Below, one piece after another: positions 8,990-19,989 of a stretch of 64,000 bases of DNA (position 1 is its first letter; the number at the start of each line of letters is the position of its first letter). The stretch covers positions 1-64,000 of the forward strand of contig NZ_JAKLUA010000008.1 of NCBI RefSeq assembly GCF_022012435.1, written 5' to 3'. Under the pieces are notes generated by a model, which worked only from the letters and a program-made list of their open reading frames with translations, was not told the origin of the DNA and ran no database searches. The position numbers and the translations under genes were made by a program. This DNA is from Bradyrhizobium zhengyangense. GTDB lineage: Bacteria > Pseudomonadota > Alphaproteobacteria > Rhizobiales > Xanthobacteraceae.

Positions 8990-9553
8990 GTGTCGAAATC
9001 TGCCTCCCGTGCCCGCCTGTTCGAAATCATCCGCCGCCGCTCCTTCGGCCGGGGCGAGGTGACGCTCGCGTCGGGCCGCAAGAGCGATTTCTATTTCAAC
9101 CTCAAGCCGACCATGCTCGACCCCGAGGGCGCGACGCTGCTCGCCGAGCTCACCTATGAGACGCTGAAGGACGACAATCTCGATTTCATCGGCGGGCTCG
9201 AGATGGGCGCGGTGCCGCTCGCCGGTGCGCTGGCGCAGATCTCCTGGATCAAGGGCCACCCGATCGCGGCCTTCTTCGTGCGCAAGAAGCCGAAGGAGCA
9301 TGGCGCCAAGCTGGCGATCGAAGGCCTGCCCAAAGGCGAGACGCTCGCCGGCAAGCGCGTCGTGATCGTCGAGGACGTCACCACGACAGGCGGCTCGGCC
9401 ATGAAGGCCGTGGAATCCGTGCGCGAGACCGGTGCCGAAGTCGTGCTGGTGCTGACCATGGTCGACCGCGAGGAAGGCGCCACCGACACCTTTGGCGCAG
9501 CCGGCCTGCCGTTCCGCTCGCTGTACAAGGCGTCGGAATTCCTGAAGGCCTAA
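8990..9553 (+). CDS. pyrE: Orotate phosphoribosyltransferase
   Basis: A 187-residue type I phosphoribosyltransferase. It carries the PRPP-binding loop [20 protein letters not shown] and the upstream [17 protein letters not shown] lysine/glycine loop that closes over PRPP. It converts orotate and PRPP to OMP in de novo pyrimidine synthesis, with PyrF next in the pathway. The GTG at 8990 gives the family-typical start ([11 protein letters not shown]). It lies alone between gst and a DUF2865 gene. Confidence 0.95.
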   Translation: MSKSASRARLFEIIRRRSFGRGEVTLASGRKSDFYFNLKPTMLDPEGATLLAELTYETLKDDNLDFIGGLEMGAVPLAGALAQISWIKGHPIAAFFVRKKPKEHGAKLAIEGLPKGETLAGKRVVIVEDVTTTGGSAMKAVESVRETGAEVVLVLTMVDREEGATDTFGAAGLPFRSLYKASEFLKA

Positions 9554-9664
9554 GCGGCCGCGCTGCGCCCCCTCAACCGCTCATTTACCATCCCGCTTTA
9601 TGGTGAATCATGTGCTGAGACCTGACGGTCCCGGCCGGTTCAGTAGCGTCGGGTGGAGTAAGCG

Positions 9665-10486
9665 TTGCGTACCATTGTGTCCCATGCGCGCCGGCGGCGT
9701 CGCGCGATGCTTGTGGCCGCCATTCTCGCAGGCCCGCTGCTTGCAGCCCCCGCCCCGGTTTCAGCCGAGGGCCTGTTCGACTTCTTCTTCGGCGGACTAC
9801 AGCAGCAGCGGCCCCAGCGCGACGTGCCGCCGCAGGCGAGCTCCTTCGTCGATCCCTTCGCCAGTCAGCAGACCCAAGGCCAGCCCCAATATGTGCCACC
9901 GACACGCACGGCGGCGGCGGGCGGCTCCGGCCCTGCGTTCTGCGTGCGTAGCTGCGACGGCAAATATTTTCCGCTGATGCGCGGCCTCGCTTCGCCGGCG
10001 CAGATGTGTCAGGCCTTCTGCCCTGCCACCGCGACAAAAGTGTATTTCGGCTCCTCGATCGACGGCGCTTATTCACAGACCGGCGAGCGCTACGCCGACA
10101 GCGAGAACGCCTTCGCCTACCGCAAGGCGCTGCGCGCGGACTGCACCTGCAACGGCCGCGAGCCGGCCGGGCTGGCACCGGTCGATCTGACGCTCGACGG
10201 TTCGCTGAAGGCCGGCGATGTCATCGCCACCACCGATGGTCTCGTTGCCTATACCGGCATCCGCCTCGGCCAGGAGCAGACCGCGGAGTTCACTCCGGTC
10301 GCGTCCTATCCCGGCCTCACCGCACAGGTTCGCGCTCGCCTCGGCGAGATGAAGGTGGCGCCGGTGCGCGCGGAGACAGTGGCGGCCGATGCCCCGGCCG
10401 CCGAGATCGTACGCGAGACGCTGCCTGACGTGACGGCCGTGCCGAAGGCAACGGCGAAATCGGCGAAGCGGGCGGGGCTGGATTAA
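9665..10486 (+). CDS. DUF2865 domain exported protein
   Basis: About 273 residues with a basic N-terminus (RTIVSHARRRRR), a hydrophobic signal segment (AMLVAAILAGPLLAAPAPVS) and a Pro/Gln-rich spacer. A Cys-rich DUF2865 core follows: FCVRSCDGKYFPLMRG, AQMCQAFCPATATKVYFG and DCTCNG. The family is common in Bradyrhizobiaceae and has no known function; the Cys pattern suggests disulfides in the periplasm. The TTG at 9665 is used here; the ATG at 9707 is an alternative that would still leave a signal peptide. Confidence 0.85.
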   Translation: MRTIVSHARRRRRAMLVAAILAGPLLAAPAPVSAEGLFDFFFGGLQQQRPQRDVPPQASSFVDPFASQQTQGQPQYVPPTRTAAAGGSGPAFCVRSCDGKYFPLMRGLASPAQMCQAFCPATATKVYFGSSIDGAYSQTGERYADSENAFAYRKALRADCTCNGREPAGLAPVDLTLDGSLKAGDVIATTDGLVAYTGIRLGQEQTAEFTPVASYPGLTAQVRARLGEMKVAPVRAETVAADAPAAEIVRETLPDVTAVPKATAKSAKRAGLD

Positions 10487-10503
10487 GGCCCGACTGTTTC
10501 CAC

Positions 10504-10539
10504 ACCGTCATTGCGAACGTAGCGAAGCGATGACGGTGG
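10504..10539. repeat. Truncated intergenic palindrome, family B
   Basis: ACCGTCATTGCGAACGTAGCGAAGC followed directly by GATGACGGTGG. The ends are the same as the full element at 15272-15351 (CGTCATTGCGAGCGCAGCGAAGC ... AATGACG), but the middle is missing. It sits between the convergent DUF2865 gene and the next hypothetical gene. Confidence 0.6.
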
Positions 10540-10544
10540 TCGCA

Positions 10545-10976
10545 CTACCGCCCGATGATCACCCCGATCACATTCGGCGCGGCCAGATATTTCTCCTCGA
10601 TCGCAGCGCGCGCGGCGGCGCGATTTTCGGCCGTCAGCAGGCCGCGCTTCTCGGCCAAAATCATCCAGCAGAAGCCCCACCAATCGGTCAGCATGCCGGT
10701 CTCGCCGACGAGGTCATAGCCCTGCTCGGCTGCGAAGATGCGCGCATGGGCTTCGTCCAGCGTGTCGAGGAAATGATGATCCTCGGGCGCGAACAGATCG
10801 TCGCTGATGTCGTCGATGGTGTAGCCCCAGATCGACTGGCACACCGCGTTGAACTCGCGGTCGAACTGGTCGTCGTCGACCGCATGACGCCGCGCCGCCT
10901 GGTGCAGCCGCGACAGCGACCGCGCGAAATCGGCGATCCGGGTGAGTGCAAACTGATCGAAGGCAATGGTGGACAT
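10545..10976 (-). CDS. Conserved hypothetical acidic protein
   Basis: A 143-residue soluble acidic protein starting MSTIAFDQFALTRIADFARS, with several Trp/Asp-rich stretches (SIWGYTIDDISDDLF, TDWWGFCWMILAEKRG). No signal peptide or membrane segment is seen. I do not recognise a characterised family. The ATG at 10976 is preferred over an upstream one because the extra residues read like leader sequence. It is transcribed toward the truncated palindrome and divergent from the sigma 1.1-like mini-gene. Confidence 0.75.
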   Translation of the reverse strand: MSTIAFDQFALTRIADFARSLSRLHQAARRHAVDDDQFDREFNAVCQSIWGYTIDDISDDLFAPEDHHFLDTLDEAHARIFAAEQGYDLVGETGMLTDWWGFCWMILAEKRGLLTAENRAAARAAIEEKYLAAPNVIGVIIGR

Positions 10977-11144
10977 GTAGTCCTCGCGACGGCTGTCAGA
11001 CCCTAGATATTGTGTCGGCAATGCGCCGAATCACAATGATATATCAAAGACTTGCTAAAGTGTTCTTAATTTGTTCCAAGGGAATGGCAATACGAAGTCG
11101 AAGGTCTTTTCTCTTTGTAGAAGAGCTTGTTGGAGGACCTACAC

Positions 11145-11297
11145 GTGAGACGACAGGATGCAATCCGAATGGCACTCGAACTAGGCCGTCCGATGGGTAT
11201 CATCACATTCGATCAACTCAACGACTTGTTGCCAACAACCACCATGACCCCCGAAGACATCGAAGCGGTCATGCAGGCGCCTAGCGACGAAGAATAG
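11145..11297 (+). CDS. Stand-alone sigma factor region 1.1-like mini-protein
   Basis: A 50-residue ORF from GTG 11145 with a GGAGGA site 7 bp upstream and an in-frame stop at 11118. The core reads MGIITFDQLNDLLPTTTM, then TPEDIEAVMQAPSDEE. This matches the region 1.1 helix pattern of primary sigma-70 factors (VTYDELNAVLP...EQIEDIMS). There is no region 1.2-4, so it cannot be a sigma factor itself. Region 1.1 in RpoD blocks DNA binding by free sigma; a free copy could modulate RNA polymerase, which is inference. Codon use is less GC-rich than its neighbours. Confidence 0.8.
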   Translation: MRRQDAIRMALELGRPMGIITFDQLNDLLPTTTMTPEDIEAVMQAPSDEE

Positions 11298-11372
11298 ACC
11301 TCGTCGAAAGTGACCCGTCATAGGGTTCGCCAGGACGACGATGGGCGGCAGTTCGCTTCGCCCCAGCTCGCC

Positions 11373-11600
11373 TCAATTCGCCGCCGACATCAACCTGTCC
11401 CCGCACGCGCTGGCGTAAAACTTGCCGCCGCATTGGCGCTTGATGGCGGCGCAGCGCTGCGCAGGCGTGGCGTTTTGCGGGAGGGAGAAGCCGCAGCTGA
11501 GGCCATCAGCGCTGCGCTTGCCGGCGGCGAAGGCGGCGCTCGAACTGGCGATGCAGATGACGAGAAGCGCTGCGGCCGCGATTTCGATCAGCAGTCTCAT
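11373..11600 (-). CDS. Small secreted Cys-containing hypothetical protein
   Basis: A 75-residue protein with a clear signal peptide (MRLLIEIAAAALLVICIASS, cleavage probably after AFA) and a mature part of about 50 residues with four cysteines (LSCGF, QRCAAIKRQCGG, SACGD). The pattern suggests two disulfides in the periplasm. I do not recognise a named family. It is flanked by the sigma 1.1-like gene and glycogen phosphorylase. Confidence 0.65.
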   Translation of the reverse strand: MRLLIEIAAAALLVICIASSSAAFAAGKRSADGLSCGFSLPQNATPAQRCAAIKRQCGGKFYASACGDRLMSAAN

Positions 11601-11816
11601 GAGGCGTCTCCTCCACAGTGATGGCTGAATCTGCGCTCACTGTAGCACCAAATCAGCGTTTCTCCGTGCTGGTCCGGGTTCCCAAAGCGGCCCGTTCCTT
11701 GCATAATTTTACGCCAGCGCAGTGCACTGCCGCGCCAGCGATGGTTCCGGTGCAGGGGCAAGACCTTTAGAGTTACAAGACGCGTAGGGTTTAGTGGTGT
11801 TTCAGTCGACCAGGAA

Positions 11817-14351
11817 GTGACGGCCTTGCAAGATCAATCGTTCCAGTCAAGTTTCCCAGCCCCCGGTCAGCCCATCGACGAGCTCGCGCTGGCGGAGATC
11901 AAGGGCGCGATCCTGGCGAAGCTGCGCCTTGCCATCGGCAAGGACGCGGGCATGGCAACCAGGCACGACTGGTACCAGGCCGCGGCACTGGCGCTGCGCG
12001 ACCGTATCGTGCACCGCTGGCTCTCGGCCGAGAAGCGCAGCTACGACGCGGGCCGCAAGCGCGTCTATTATCTCTCGCTCGAATTCCTGATCGGCCGTCT
12101 CTTCACCGACGCACTCAACAACATGGGGCTCTTGAAGATCTTCGAGGTCGCGCTCGGCGATCTCGGCGTTTCGCTGCCCGAGCTGCGCAAATGCGAGCCG
12201 GATGCGGCGCTCGGCAATGGCGGCCTCGGCCGTCTCGCCGCCTGCTTCATGGAGAGCATGGCGACGCTGTCGATCCCCGCGATCGGCTACGGCATCCGCT
12301 ACGATTACGGTCTGTTTCGCCAGATCATCAATCAAGGCTGGCAGCAGGAATATCCGGACGAATGGCTCGGCTTCGGCAATCCCTGGGAATTGCAGCGGCC
12401 GGAAGTGATCTACGACGTCAATTTCGGCGGCGGCGTCGAGCATGTCGACGACAAGGGCCGCGACCGCGCGATCTGGCATCCGGGCGAGACCGTGCAAGCG
12501 ATAGCCTATGACACGCCGATCGTCGGCTGGCGCGGCCAGCACGTCAATGCGCTGCGGCTGTGGTCGGCGCGCTCGCCCGATCCGCTCAAGCTCGATGCCT
12601 TCAACATGGGCGACTATGTCAGCGCCAGCGCCGAGCAATCGCGCGCGGAGGCGATCTGCAAATTCCTCTATCCGAACGACGAGAGCCCGGCGGGCCGCGA
12701 GCTGCGGCTGCGGCAGGAATATTTCTTCGTCTCGGCCTCGCTGCAGGATCTGATCAAGCGGCACCTGTCATCCGATGGCCAGCTGCGCAGCCTGTCGGCC
12801 AAGGTCGCAGTGCAGCTCAACGACACCCATCCGAGCCTTGCCGTCACCGAGCTGATGCGCATCCTCGTCGACCTCCATAATTTCCGCTGGGACGAGGCCT
12901 GGAAGATCACCGTCGCGACGCTGTCCTACACCAACCACACGCTGCTGCCCGAAGCGCTGGAGACCTGGCCGGTCGAGCTGTTCGAGCGGCTCTTGCCGCG
13001 CCATCTCGAGATTATCTACCGCATCAACGTGCAGCATCTCGCGCTTGCCGAAGCGCGCGCGCCCGGCGACATCGACTTCCGTGCCTCGGTCTCGCTGATC
13101 GACGAGAGGAGCGGCCGCCGCGTGCGCATGGGCCAGCTCGCCTTCGTCGGCTCGCACCGCATCAACGGCGTCTCGGCGATGCATTCGGACCTGATGCGCG
13201 AGACCGTGTTCCACGATCTCAACCATCTCTATCCCGGCCGCATCACCAACAAGACCAACGGCATCACCTTCCGCCGCTGGCTGATGCTGGCGAACCCGAG
13301 GCTGACCGATCTCTTGCGCGAGACCTGCGGCGAAGCCGTGCTCGACGACCCGACCCAGCTCTCGCTGATCGAGGCGCGCGCCAGCGACGCCGAATTCCAG
13401 AAGAAATTCCGCAGCGTCAAGCTCCACAACAAGACGGCGCTGGCCCGCCTGATCGGCGAGCGGCTCGGCATCAAGGTGGACCCGACCGCTTTGTTCGACG
13501 TGCAGATTAAGCGCATCCACGAATACAAGCGTCAGCTCCTGAACATCATCGAGACGGTCGCGCTGTACCAGTCGATCAAGGACGATCCCAACGGCAATTG
13601 GGTGCCGCGGGTGAAGATCTTTGCCGGCAAGGCGGCGGCAAGCTACCGCTACGCAAAACTGATCATCAAGCTGATCAACGACGTCGCCGAAGTCGTCAAC
13701 AACGATTCCACGATCGGCGGCAAGCTGAAGGTCGTCTTCCTGCCCGACTATAATGTCAGCCTCGCCGAAGTGATCATTCCCGCGGCCGACCTGTCCGAAC
13801 AGATCTCCACCGCCGGCATGGAAGCCTCCGGCACCGGCAACATGAAGCTGGCGCTCAACGGCGCCATCACCATCGGCACGCTCGACGGCGCCAATATCGA
13901 GATTCGCGACCAGGTCGGCGTGGAGAACATCGCGATCTTCGGCATGGAAGCCGGCGACGTCATGATCCGTCGCAAGCAGGGGCTGGACGCCTCGGACGTG
14001 ATCCGCAATTCGCCGAAGCTGCAGCGCGCCATCAACGCGATCGGCGCCGGCGAGTTCTCGCCCGGCGATCCCGGCCGCTTCGAATCGATCGCGCATGCGC
14101 TGCGCTATCTCGACCATTACATGGTCAGCGCCGATTTCGATTCCTATTACGAGACGCAGCGCGCTGTCGACGCGCGCTGGCAGGTGGCGCCGGCCTGGAC
14201 GAGAGCCTCCATCCTCAATGTCGCGCGCATGGCCTGGTTCTCGTCCGATCGTACCATCCGCGAATATGCCGAGGAGATCTGGAACGTGCCGGTCAATCCG
14301 ATCACGCCGCCATTCCAGACAGCCGAAGATCGGCGCGACGCAACCGGCTGA
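11817..14351 (+). CDS. glgP: Glycogen/starch phosphorylase
   Basis: The 844-residue protein is full length for GT35 phosphorylases. It has LGNGGLGRLAACFMESMATL, the ligand-binding loop KRIHEYKRQLLN and the PLP-lysine signature EASGTGNMKLALNGA. It releases glucose-1-phosphate from alpha-1,4-glucans in the cytoplasm. The start is a GTG at 11817. No other glg gene is in the window, so it is separate from the glycogen synthesis operon here. Confidence 0.96.
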   Translation: MTALQDQSFQSSFPAPGQPIDELALAEIKGAILAKLRLAIGKDAGMATRHDWYQAAALALRDRIVHRWLSAEKRSYDAGRKRVYYLSLEFLIGRLFTDALNNMGLLKIFEVALGDLGVSLPELRKCEPDAALGNGGLGRLAACFMESMATLSIPAIGYGIRYDYGLFRQIINQGWQQEYPDEWLGFGNPWELQRPEVIYDVNFGGGVEHVDDKGRDRAIWHPGETVQAIAYDTPIVGWRGQHVNALRLWSARSPDPLKLDAFNMGDYVSASAEQSRAEAICKFLYPNDESPAGRELRLRQEYFFVSASLQDLIKRHLSSDGQLRSLSAKVAVQLNDTHPSLAVTELMRILVDLHNFRWDEAWKITVATLSYTNHTLLPEALETWPVELFERLLPRHLEIIYRINVQHLALAEARAPGDIDFRASVSLIDERSGRRVRMGQLAFVGSHRINGVSAMHSDLMRETVFHDLNHLYPGRITNKTNGITFRRWLMLANPRLTDLLRETCGEAVLDDPTQLSLIEARASDAEFQKKFRSVKLHNKTALARLIGERLGIKVDPTALFDVQIKRIHEYKRQLLNIIETVALYQSIKDDPNGNWVPRVKIFAGKAAASYRYAKLIIKLINDVAEVVNNDSTIGGKLKVVFLPDYNVSLAEVIIPAADLSEQISTAGMEASGTGNMKLALNGAITIGTLDGANIEIRDQVGVENIAIFGMEAGDVMIRRKQGLDASDVIRNSPKLQRAINAIGAGEFSPGDPGRFESIAHALRYLDHYMVSADFDSYYETQRAVDARWQVAPAWTRASILNVARMAWFSSDRTIREYAEEIWNVPVNPITPPFQTAEDRRDATG

Positions 14352-14446
14352 TATTTCCGCGGCGTGGAAGCGGCTACGTCTGAGGTAATTGCGCAAGCCG
14401 GCGATGGACGTGATATGACGTTCGTCATTGAACGCCGGACATCACC

Positions 14447-15262
14447 ATGCACGCCAAGCTCCCACACCCTTTCGATGACGCGACCCGCATCACCGCCGGT
14501 GACTCGAGCTGGCAGGGGCACACCAGCGACGACTACTGGGCCTTCGTCGGTCCATTCGGCGGCGCCACCGCCGCGACCATCCTGCGCGCGCTGATCGAGC
14601 ATCCGCAAGCCGCCGGCGATCCGCTGGCGCTGACCGTCAACTACTGCGCGCCGATTGCCAAAGGCCCGTTCGACCTCGATATCCGCCTGGTGAAGGCCAA
14701 CCGCTCCAGCCAGCACTGGAGCGTCGAACTGTCGCAGGGCGGCGGCGAGGTCGCAACGCTCGCCACCGCAGTGTTCGCCGAGCGCCGGCCGTCCTGGGAG
14801 CACAGGGTCGCGCAATACCCTGATGCAAAGCCGTTCGAGCAGACGCTGCCATTCCCGAAGATCCAGGCATCCTGGGCCAATCAGTACGAATTCCGCTTCG
14901 TCGAGGGCGAGATGCGGCTCGGCCCGCCGCAGGCCGAGCTCGCCAGCACCTACTCGAAAATCTGGATCCGCGATCGCGAACCGCGCAAGCTCGACATGCT
15001 GTCGCTGACGTCGATGTCGGACGCCTTCTTCGGTCGCATCTTCCATGTCCGGCGCGAGCTGGTGCCGTTCGGCACGGTGTCGCTGACGACGTATTTCCAT
15101 ACGGACAGCGAAGAGCTCGCGGCTGAGGACGTCACGCGCGTGCTGGCGACGGCCGACTCGAAAATCATGCACAAGAGCTACGCCGACCAGAACGCCGAGC
15201 TGTGGTCGCCGAACGGACGGCTGCTCGCGACCACGACGCAGATTGCGTATTTCAAGGCGTAG
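14447..15262 (+). CDS. Thioesterase family protein (double hotdog, TesB-like)
   Basis: A 271-residue acyl-CoA thioesterase-like protein. The N-half has WQGHTSDDYWAFVGPFGGAT and the C-half LDMLSLTSMSDAFFGRIFHV, the two hotdog domains of the TesB/4HBT_3 family. It likely hydrolyses acyl-CoA esters in the cytoplasm; the chain length is unknown. A short perfect palindrome (ATGACG-TT-CGTCAT) lies at 14415-14428 upstream of the start, of unknown meaning. It is followed by a long palindromic repeat and the pckA terminator. Confidence 0.85.
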   Translation: MHAKLPHPFDDATRITAGDSSWQGHTSDDYWAFVGPFGGATAATILRALIEHPQAAGDPLALTVNYCAPIAKGPFDLDIRLVKANRSSQHWSVELSQGGGEVATLATAVFAERRPSWEHRVAQYPDAKPFEQTLPFPKIQASWANQYEFRFVEGEMRLGPPQAELASTYSKIWIRDREPRKLDMLSLTSMSDAFFGRIFHVRRELVPFGTVSLTTYFHTDSEELAAEDVTRVLATADSKIMHKSYADQNAELWSPNGRLLATTTQIAYFKA

Positions 15263-15271
15263 TTGCTTCCC

Positions 15272-15351
15272 CGTCATTGCGAGCGCAGCGAAGCAATCCA
15301 GAGTCTGTCCGCGGAGACAGCCTGGATTGCGTCGCTGCGCTCGCAATGACG
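15272..15351. repeat. Intergenic palindrome, family B (full copy)
   Basis: An 80-base element with long inverted ends: CGTCATTGCGAGCGCAGCG at the left pairs with CGCTGCGCTCGCAATGACG at the right, and inside CAATCCAG pairs with CTGGATTG around a GTCCGCGGAGAC centre. The RNA would fold into one extended hairpin. A shortened relative is at 10504-10539. It lies between the convergent thioesterase and pckA genes. Confidence 0.8.
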
Positions 15352-15375
15352 AGGGGAGAGATCGTGCCACAAACA

Positions 15376-15403
15376 AAAAGGGCGGCCTCGCGGCCGCCCT
15401 TTT
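15376..15403. terminator. Bidirectional rho-independent terminator
   Basis: AAAAGGGCGGCC-TCGC-GGCCGCCCTTTT: a 12-bp perfect stem with A- and T-tracts on both sides, so it can work in either direction. It lies 18 bp past the pckA stop on the minus strand and downstream of the thioesterase gene on the plus strand. Confidence 0.88.
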
Positions 15404-15421
15404 GCATTGAAGACAGAGCGT

Positions 15422-17038
<1,617 letters not shown>

Positions 17039-17318
17039 GAAGAATCCTCCTAGAACCCGCGACATCAAGCGCGACCAAGCTTTGGCGCCATCGCAGTCAC
17101 CGTGAATTACAGGCCGGTTGGCCTCGGCTGGATGACCTAATACTGATGAACGCTGGCGTTGCCAAGCTGATCCCGCAGGTTTTGGTTTATTCAAGGACCG
17201 CGCCAAACGTCGCGCATGTCAGCTCTGAACGCGCGCATCGAAAATCACCAATGATCGCGCAACCAAACGCAGCTTTCGGCGTTATCGAATGTTTTGCGAC
17301 GCACAATGGCGCGCCGTT

Positions 17319-19913
17319 CTATCGTACCGCGCCTTCGCCGATGAGCGCGAACGGCCCCCACATTGCGGGATACGCATTGCGGGGCGACGAGGTGTCATCA
17401 GCATACGTTAACATCGCGCGCCGAAGGGCTTCGGCTCTGCCGATTCCTGGTTCGTTTTTGAGCAAATCGAAAGTCGAAGTGGTCAAGCGGGTGGCAGCCT
17501 CTGAATCCACTGCCCAATGCGAAACCAACAGCGCGCGTGCGCCGGCATAGAAGAAGGCGCGCGCCAGTCCGGACAGCGCTTCGGCGCCAGGCTTGTCGCC
17601 GGCGATCGTGTTGCAGGCCGACAGCACGACCCAGCCTGCATTGAGCTTGAGCTGCGCAACCTCGCTCGCTGTGAGCAGACCGTCGTCGAGCTCGGACGGC
17701 TGATCGGGTATCGAGAGCGCAAGCGACGGCTCGCCCACACCCTTGATATCGCCGGCAACGAGGCCATGAGTCGCAAAGTAGATGATGCCGTATTGAGCAA
17801 GCGGTGCACGCTTGAGCGTCGCTTCACTGGCATCGCGGCCGAGATGGATGTCGGCATCAGCCGCGCCGACGTCTTTCGCTACAGCATTCAATTCGTCTGC
17901 GGTGTCGGGAAGCTGCGGCAGCGCCTGCGCGAGCCGCGCGCGATCGACGCCTGCGCCGCGCCAGAAATCGGTATAGGCTGATGTAGCGATATTGCGCGCG
18001 GCGACTTTTCCGGCTGCTGCGCGCCGGTCGGAAGGGCCGCCCTCGGCGGGATTGAAAACTGGGTCGCCGAAGCCTGTCATCGGCTTGACGCCCTCGTCCC
18101 TGCGCGCGAAGGCCCGCAGCGACTTCAGGCTGACGACCGATGGCAGCACCGAGATGGCCTGTCGCCGCAGCAGCCAGGCCGCACTGCGATAGCCTTCAAG
18201 CGTGTCCGGAATCGCAGCCGGCGGTGTCTCCGTGACGAGCAAGTGAAACGGCAGCGCGGTCAGGGCGCCAGATGGCACCGTGAGCAGACTGCGTTTGTCC
18301 TTGATCAGCGCCTCGACCGGGCCGAGCAGCGTGACGTAGAGCTCGTTGGCGAGCGCGAGATCAAAGCGGCCTGATTTGCCGGAGCCATCGCGGGCCTTGC
18401 CGACATCGAGACCTCTGCGGAATGCGGTCACCTTCTGCGCCAGCGCGTCCGCGCCAAGCGGGATTTCTTTCCAGTCCGCGCTCTCGCGCGTGATGGCGAT
18501 GACATAGCTTCGCTTGTCGACGACGGAATGGAGCACCATCGCCTCGTCGGCCGACAGGAGAGACTGCACATCCTTCACCGTCAAAGGCAGCGGGTTGGAG
18601 AGCGAGGCGTAGTCGGGAAACTCGACGGCGAGCGTCTTCTGCAACGCGGTGCGCTCGCTTGCGATCGCCGCGATCCGCGCCCGACTCCGCTGCTCGGAGG
18701 CGACGTCGCGTTGCGCCGATGACTTCGACACGGCCGCGATGATCGCCTTGTCGAGCGCGTCGGATTCAGCCGCGAGATCCTGGTCCTTGCGCACCAGCTC
18801 GGCGAGCCGGTCGGTGCCTGCAGCGAGCCTTACGGCAAGCTTGTTCACGGCCGAGGCTGCGGAAGATTGGGTGCCACGCTGGATCGCGGCGAGCGCCTTG
18901 TCCAGCGCCTTGTCATCAGGCAGCAGGGATTGCTGACGCGCAGCAAACAGGATCGGCAACACCACACGCAGCTGCGCGCGATCACCCGCAAAGGTTTTTT
19001 CCGCGAGCGGCAACGCGTCCGCAATTCGCCCGGACACGTAGAGGAAATAAGCGAGATTGCTGGTCGATGTCGCGACATCAGGATGATCGGGCCCAAGTGC
19101 ACGCTCGCGGATGGCAAGCGCGCGGCGATACAGCGGCTCGGCATCGGCATAGCGCCGCTCGTGCTCGTAAAGTCCGGCGAGATTGTTGAGAGAGCGCGCG
19201 ACGTCGGGATGATCCGCTCCCAACACCTTCTCGCGGATCGCGAGCGACCGCTTGATCGGGGCCTCGGCCTCTGCATCACGACCGAGATCGCGATCAAGCT
19301 GGCCGATATTGTTCAAGAGCGTCGCGACCGCGGGGTGCTCGGGACCGCCGACCTTCTGAAAGATCGCGAGCGCCCGCTGGAAAAGCGGCTCGGCCTCCGC
19401 AAAGCGCTCCTGCTTCACATAGAGCGTGGCGAGATTGTTGAGGGACTGGCCGACATCGGGATGCTCGCGCGACAGTGCCTTCTCGCGGACGGCCAGCGCG
19501 CGCTTGAACAGCGGCTCGGCATCCGCGAAGCGGCCCTGCCGCTGATCGAGCGCGGCGAGATTGTTCAGCACCGGCGCAATCTCGACGCTGTCGAGGCCCG
19601 TCCCCTTCTCCATCAGCGCGATGGCGCGCTTGTAGATCGGCTCGGCCTGATCGTCGTGTCCCTGGTCGGCATAGATCTGCGCGAGATTGTTGAGTGCGGC
19701 GGCGAGATCGCGGTTGTTGCTGGTCTTCTCGAGCGCGGCCACCATGGCCTGCGCCAGCGGCAAGGCTTCGGAATATTTGCCGGCGGTTCTCAGCGCATTG
19801 ATGCGCGCGCTCTGCGCGGCAAGGCCGCCCGTCTGGGCGAGGCCGAGCGTGGCATGAGATGCCGTGATCGCAAGCGCAAGGCCAGCGACCAATGCCAAAC
19901 GACGACGTGCCAT
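17319..19913 (-). CDS. Exported TPR-CHAT protein (caspase-like fold)
   Basis: An 864-residue protein with a signal peptide (residues 1-27, [20 protein letters not shown]). At least six 42-residue kinesin-light-chain-type TPRs follow (about 50-330; repeated LNNLA..Y..Q.R..AEPL..RALAI and HPDVA motifs). A helical linker leads to a C-terminal CHAT domain (about 580-860). The CHAT catalytic pair appears intact: His716 in IIYFATHG and Cys767 in [15 protein letters not shown] proteins are clan CD peptidases related to separase and caspases. Cleavage targets are unknown. A signal peptide implies periplasmic or secreted action. It sits between pckA and the HugZ-like gene. Confidence 0.9.
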   Translation of the reverse strand: MARRRLALVAGLALAITASHATLGLAQTGGLAAQSARINALRTAGKYSEALPLAQAMVAALEKTSNNRDLAAALNNLAQIYADQGHDDQAEPIYKRAIALMEKGTGLDSVEIAPVLNNLAALDQRQGRFADAEPLFKRALAVREKALSREHPDVGQSLNNLATLYVKQERFAEAEPLFQRALAIFQKVGGPEHPAVATLLNNIGQLDRDLGRDAEAEAPIKRSLAIREKVLGADHPDVARSLNNLAGLYEHERRYADAEPLYRRALAIRERALGPDHPDVATSTSNLAYFLYVSGRIADALPLAEKTFAGDRAQLRVVLPILFAARQQSLLPDDKALDKALAAIQRGTQSSAASAVNKLAVRLAAGTDRLAELVRKDQDLAAESDALDKAIIAAVSKSSAQRDVASEQRSRARIAAIASERTALQKTLAVEFPDYASLSNPLPLTVKDVQSLLSADEAMVLHSVVDKRSYVIAITRESADWKEIPLGADALAQKVTAFRRGLDVGKARDGSGKSGRFDLALANELYVTLLGPVEALIKDKRSLLTVPSGALTALPFHLLVTETPPAAIPDTLEGYRSAAWLLRRQAISVLPSVVSLKSLRAFARRDEGVKPMTGFGDPVFNPAEGGPSDRRAAAGKVAARNIATSAYTDFWRGAGVDRARLAQALPQLPDTADELNAVAKDVGAADADIHLGRDASEATLKRAPLAQYGIIYFATHGLVAGDIKGVGEPSLALSIPDQPSELDDGLLTASEVAQLKLNAGWVVLSACNTIAGDKPGAEALSGLARAFFYAGARALLVSHWAVDSEAATRLTTSTFDLLKNEPGIGRAEALRRAMLTYADDTSSPRNAYPAMWGPFALIGEGAVR

Positions 19914-19989
19914 GAACCCTCGCTGCCAACCTCGGACCGATCACGATCTTGGGTCGCAGCGATGGGAGGCGACGTTCAATGTGTCGTAG

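Noticed and set aside
17146-17550. Plus-strand frame upstream of pckA
   Set aside because: It runs antisense into the CHAT gene and lacks similarity; the pckA promoter is expected here.
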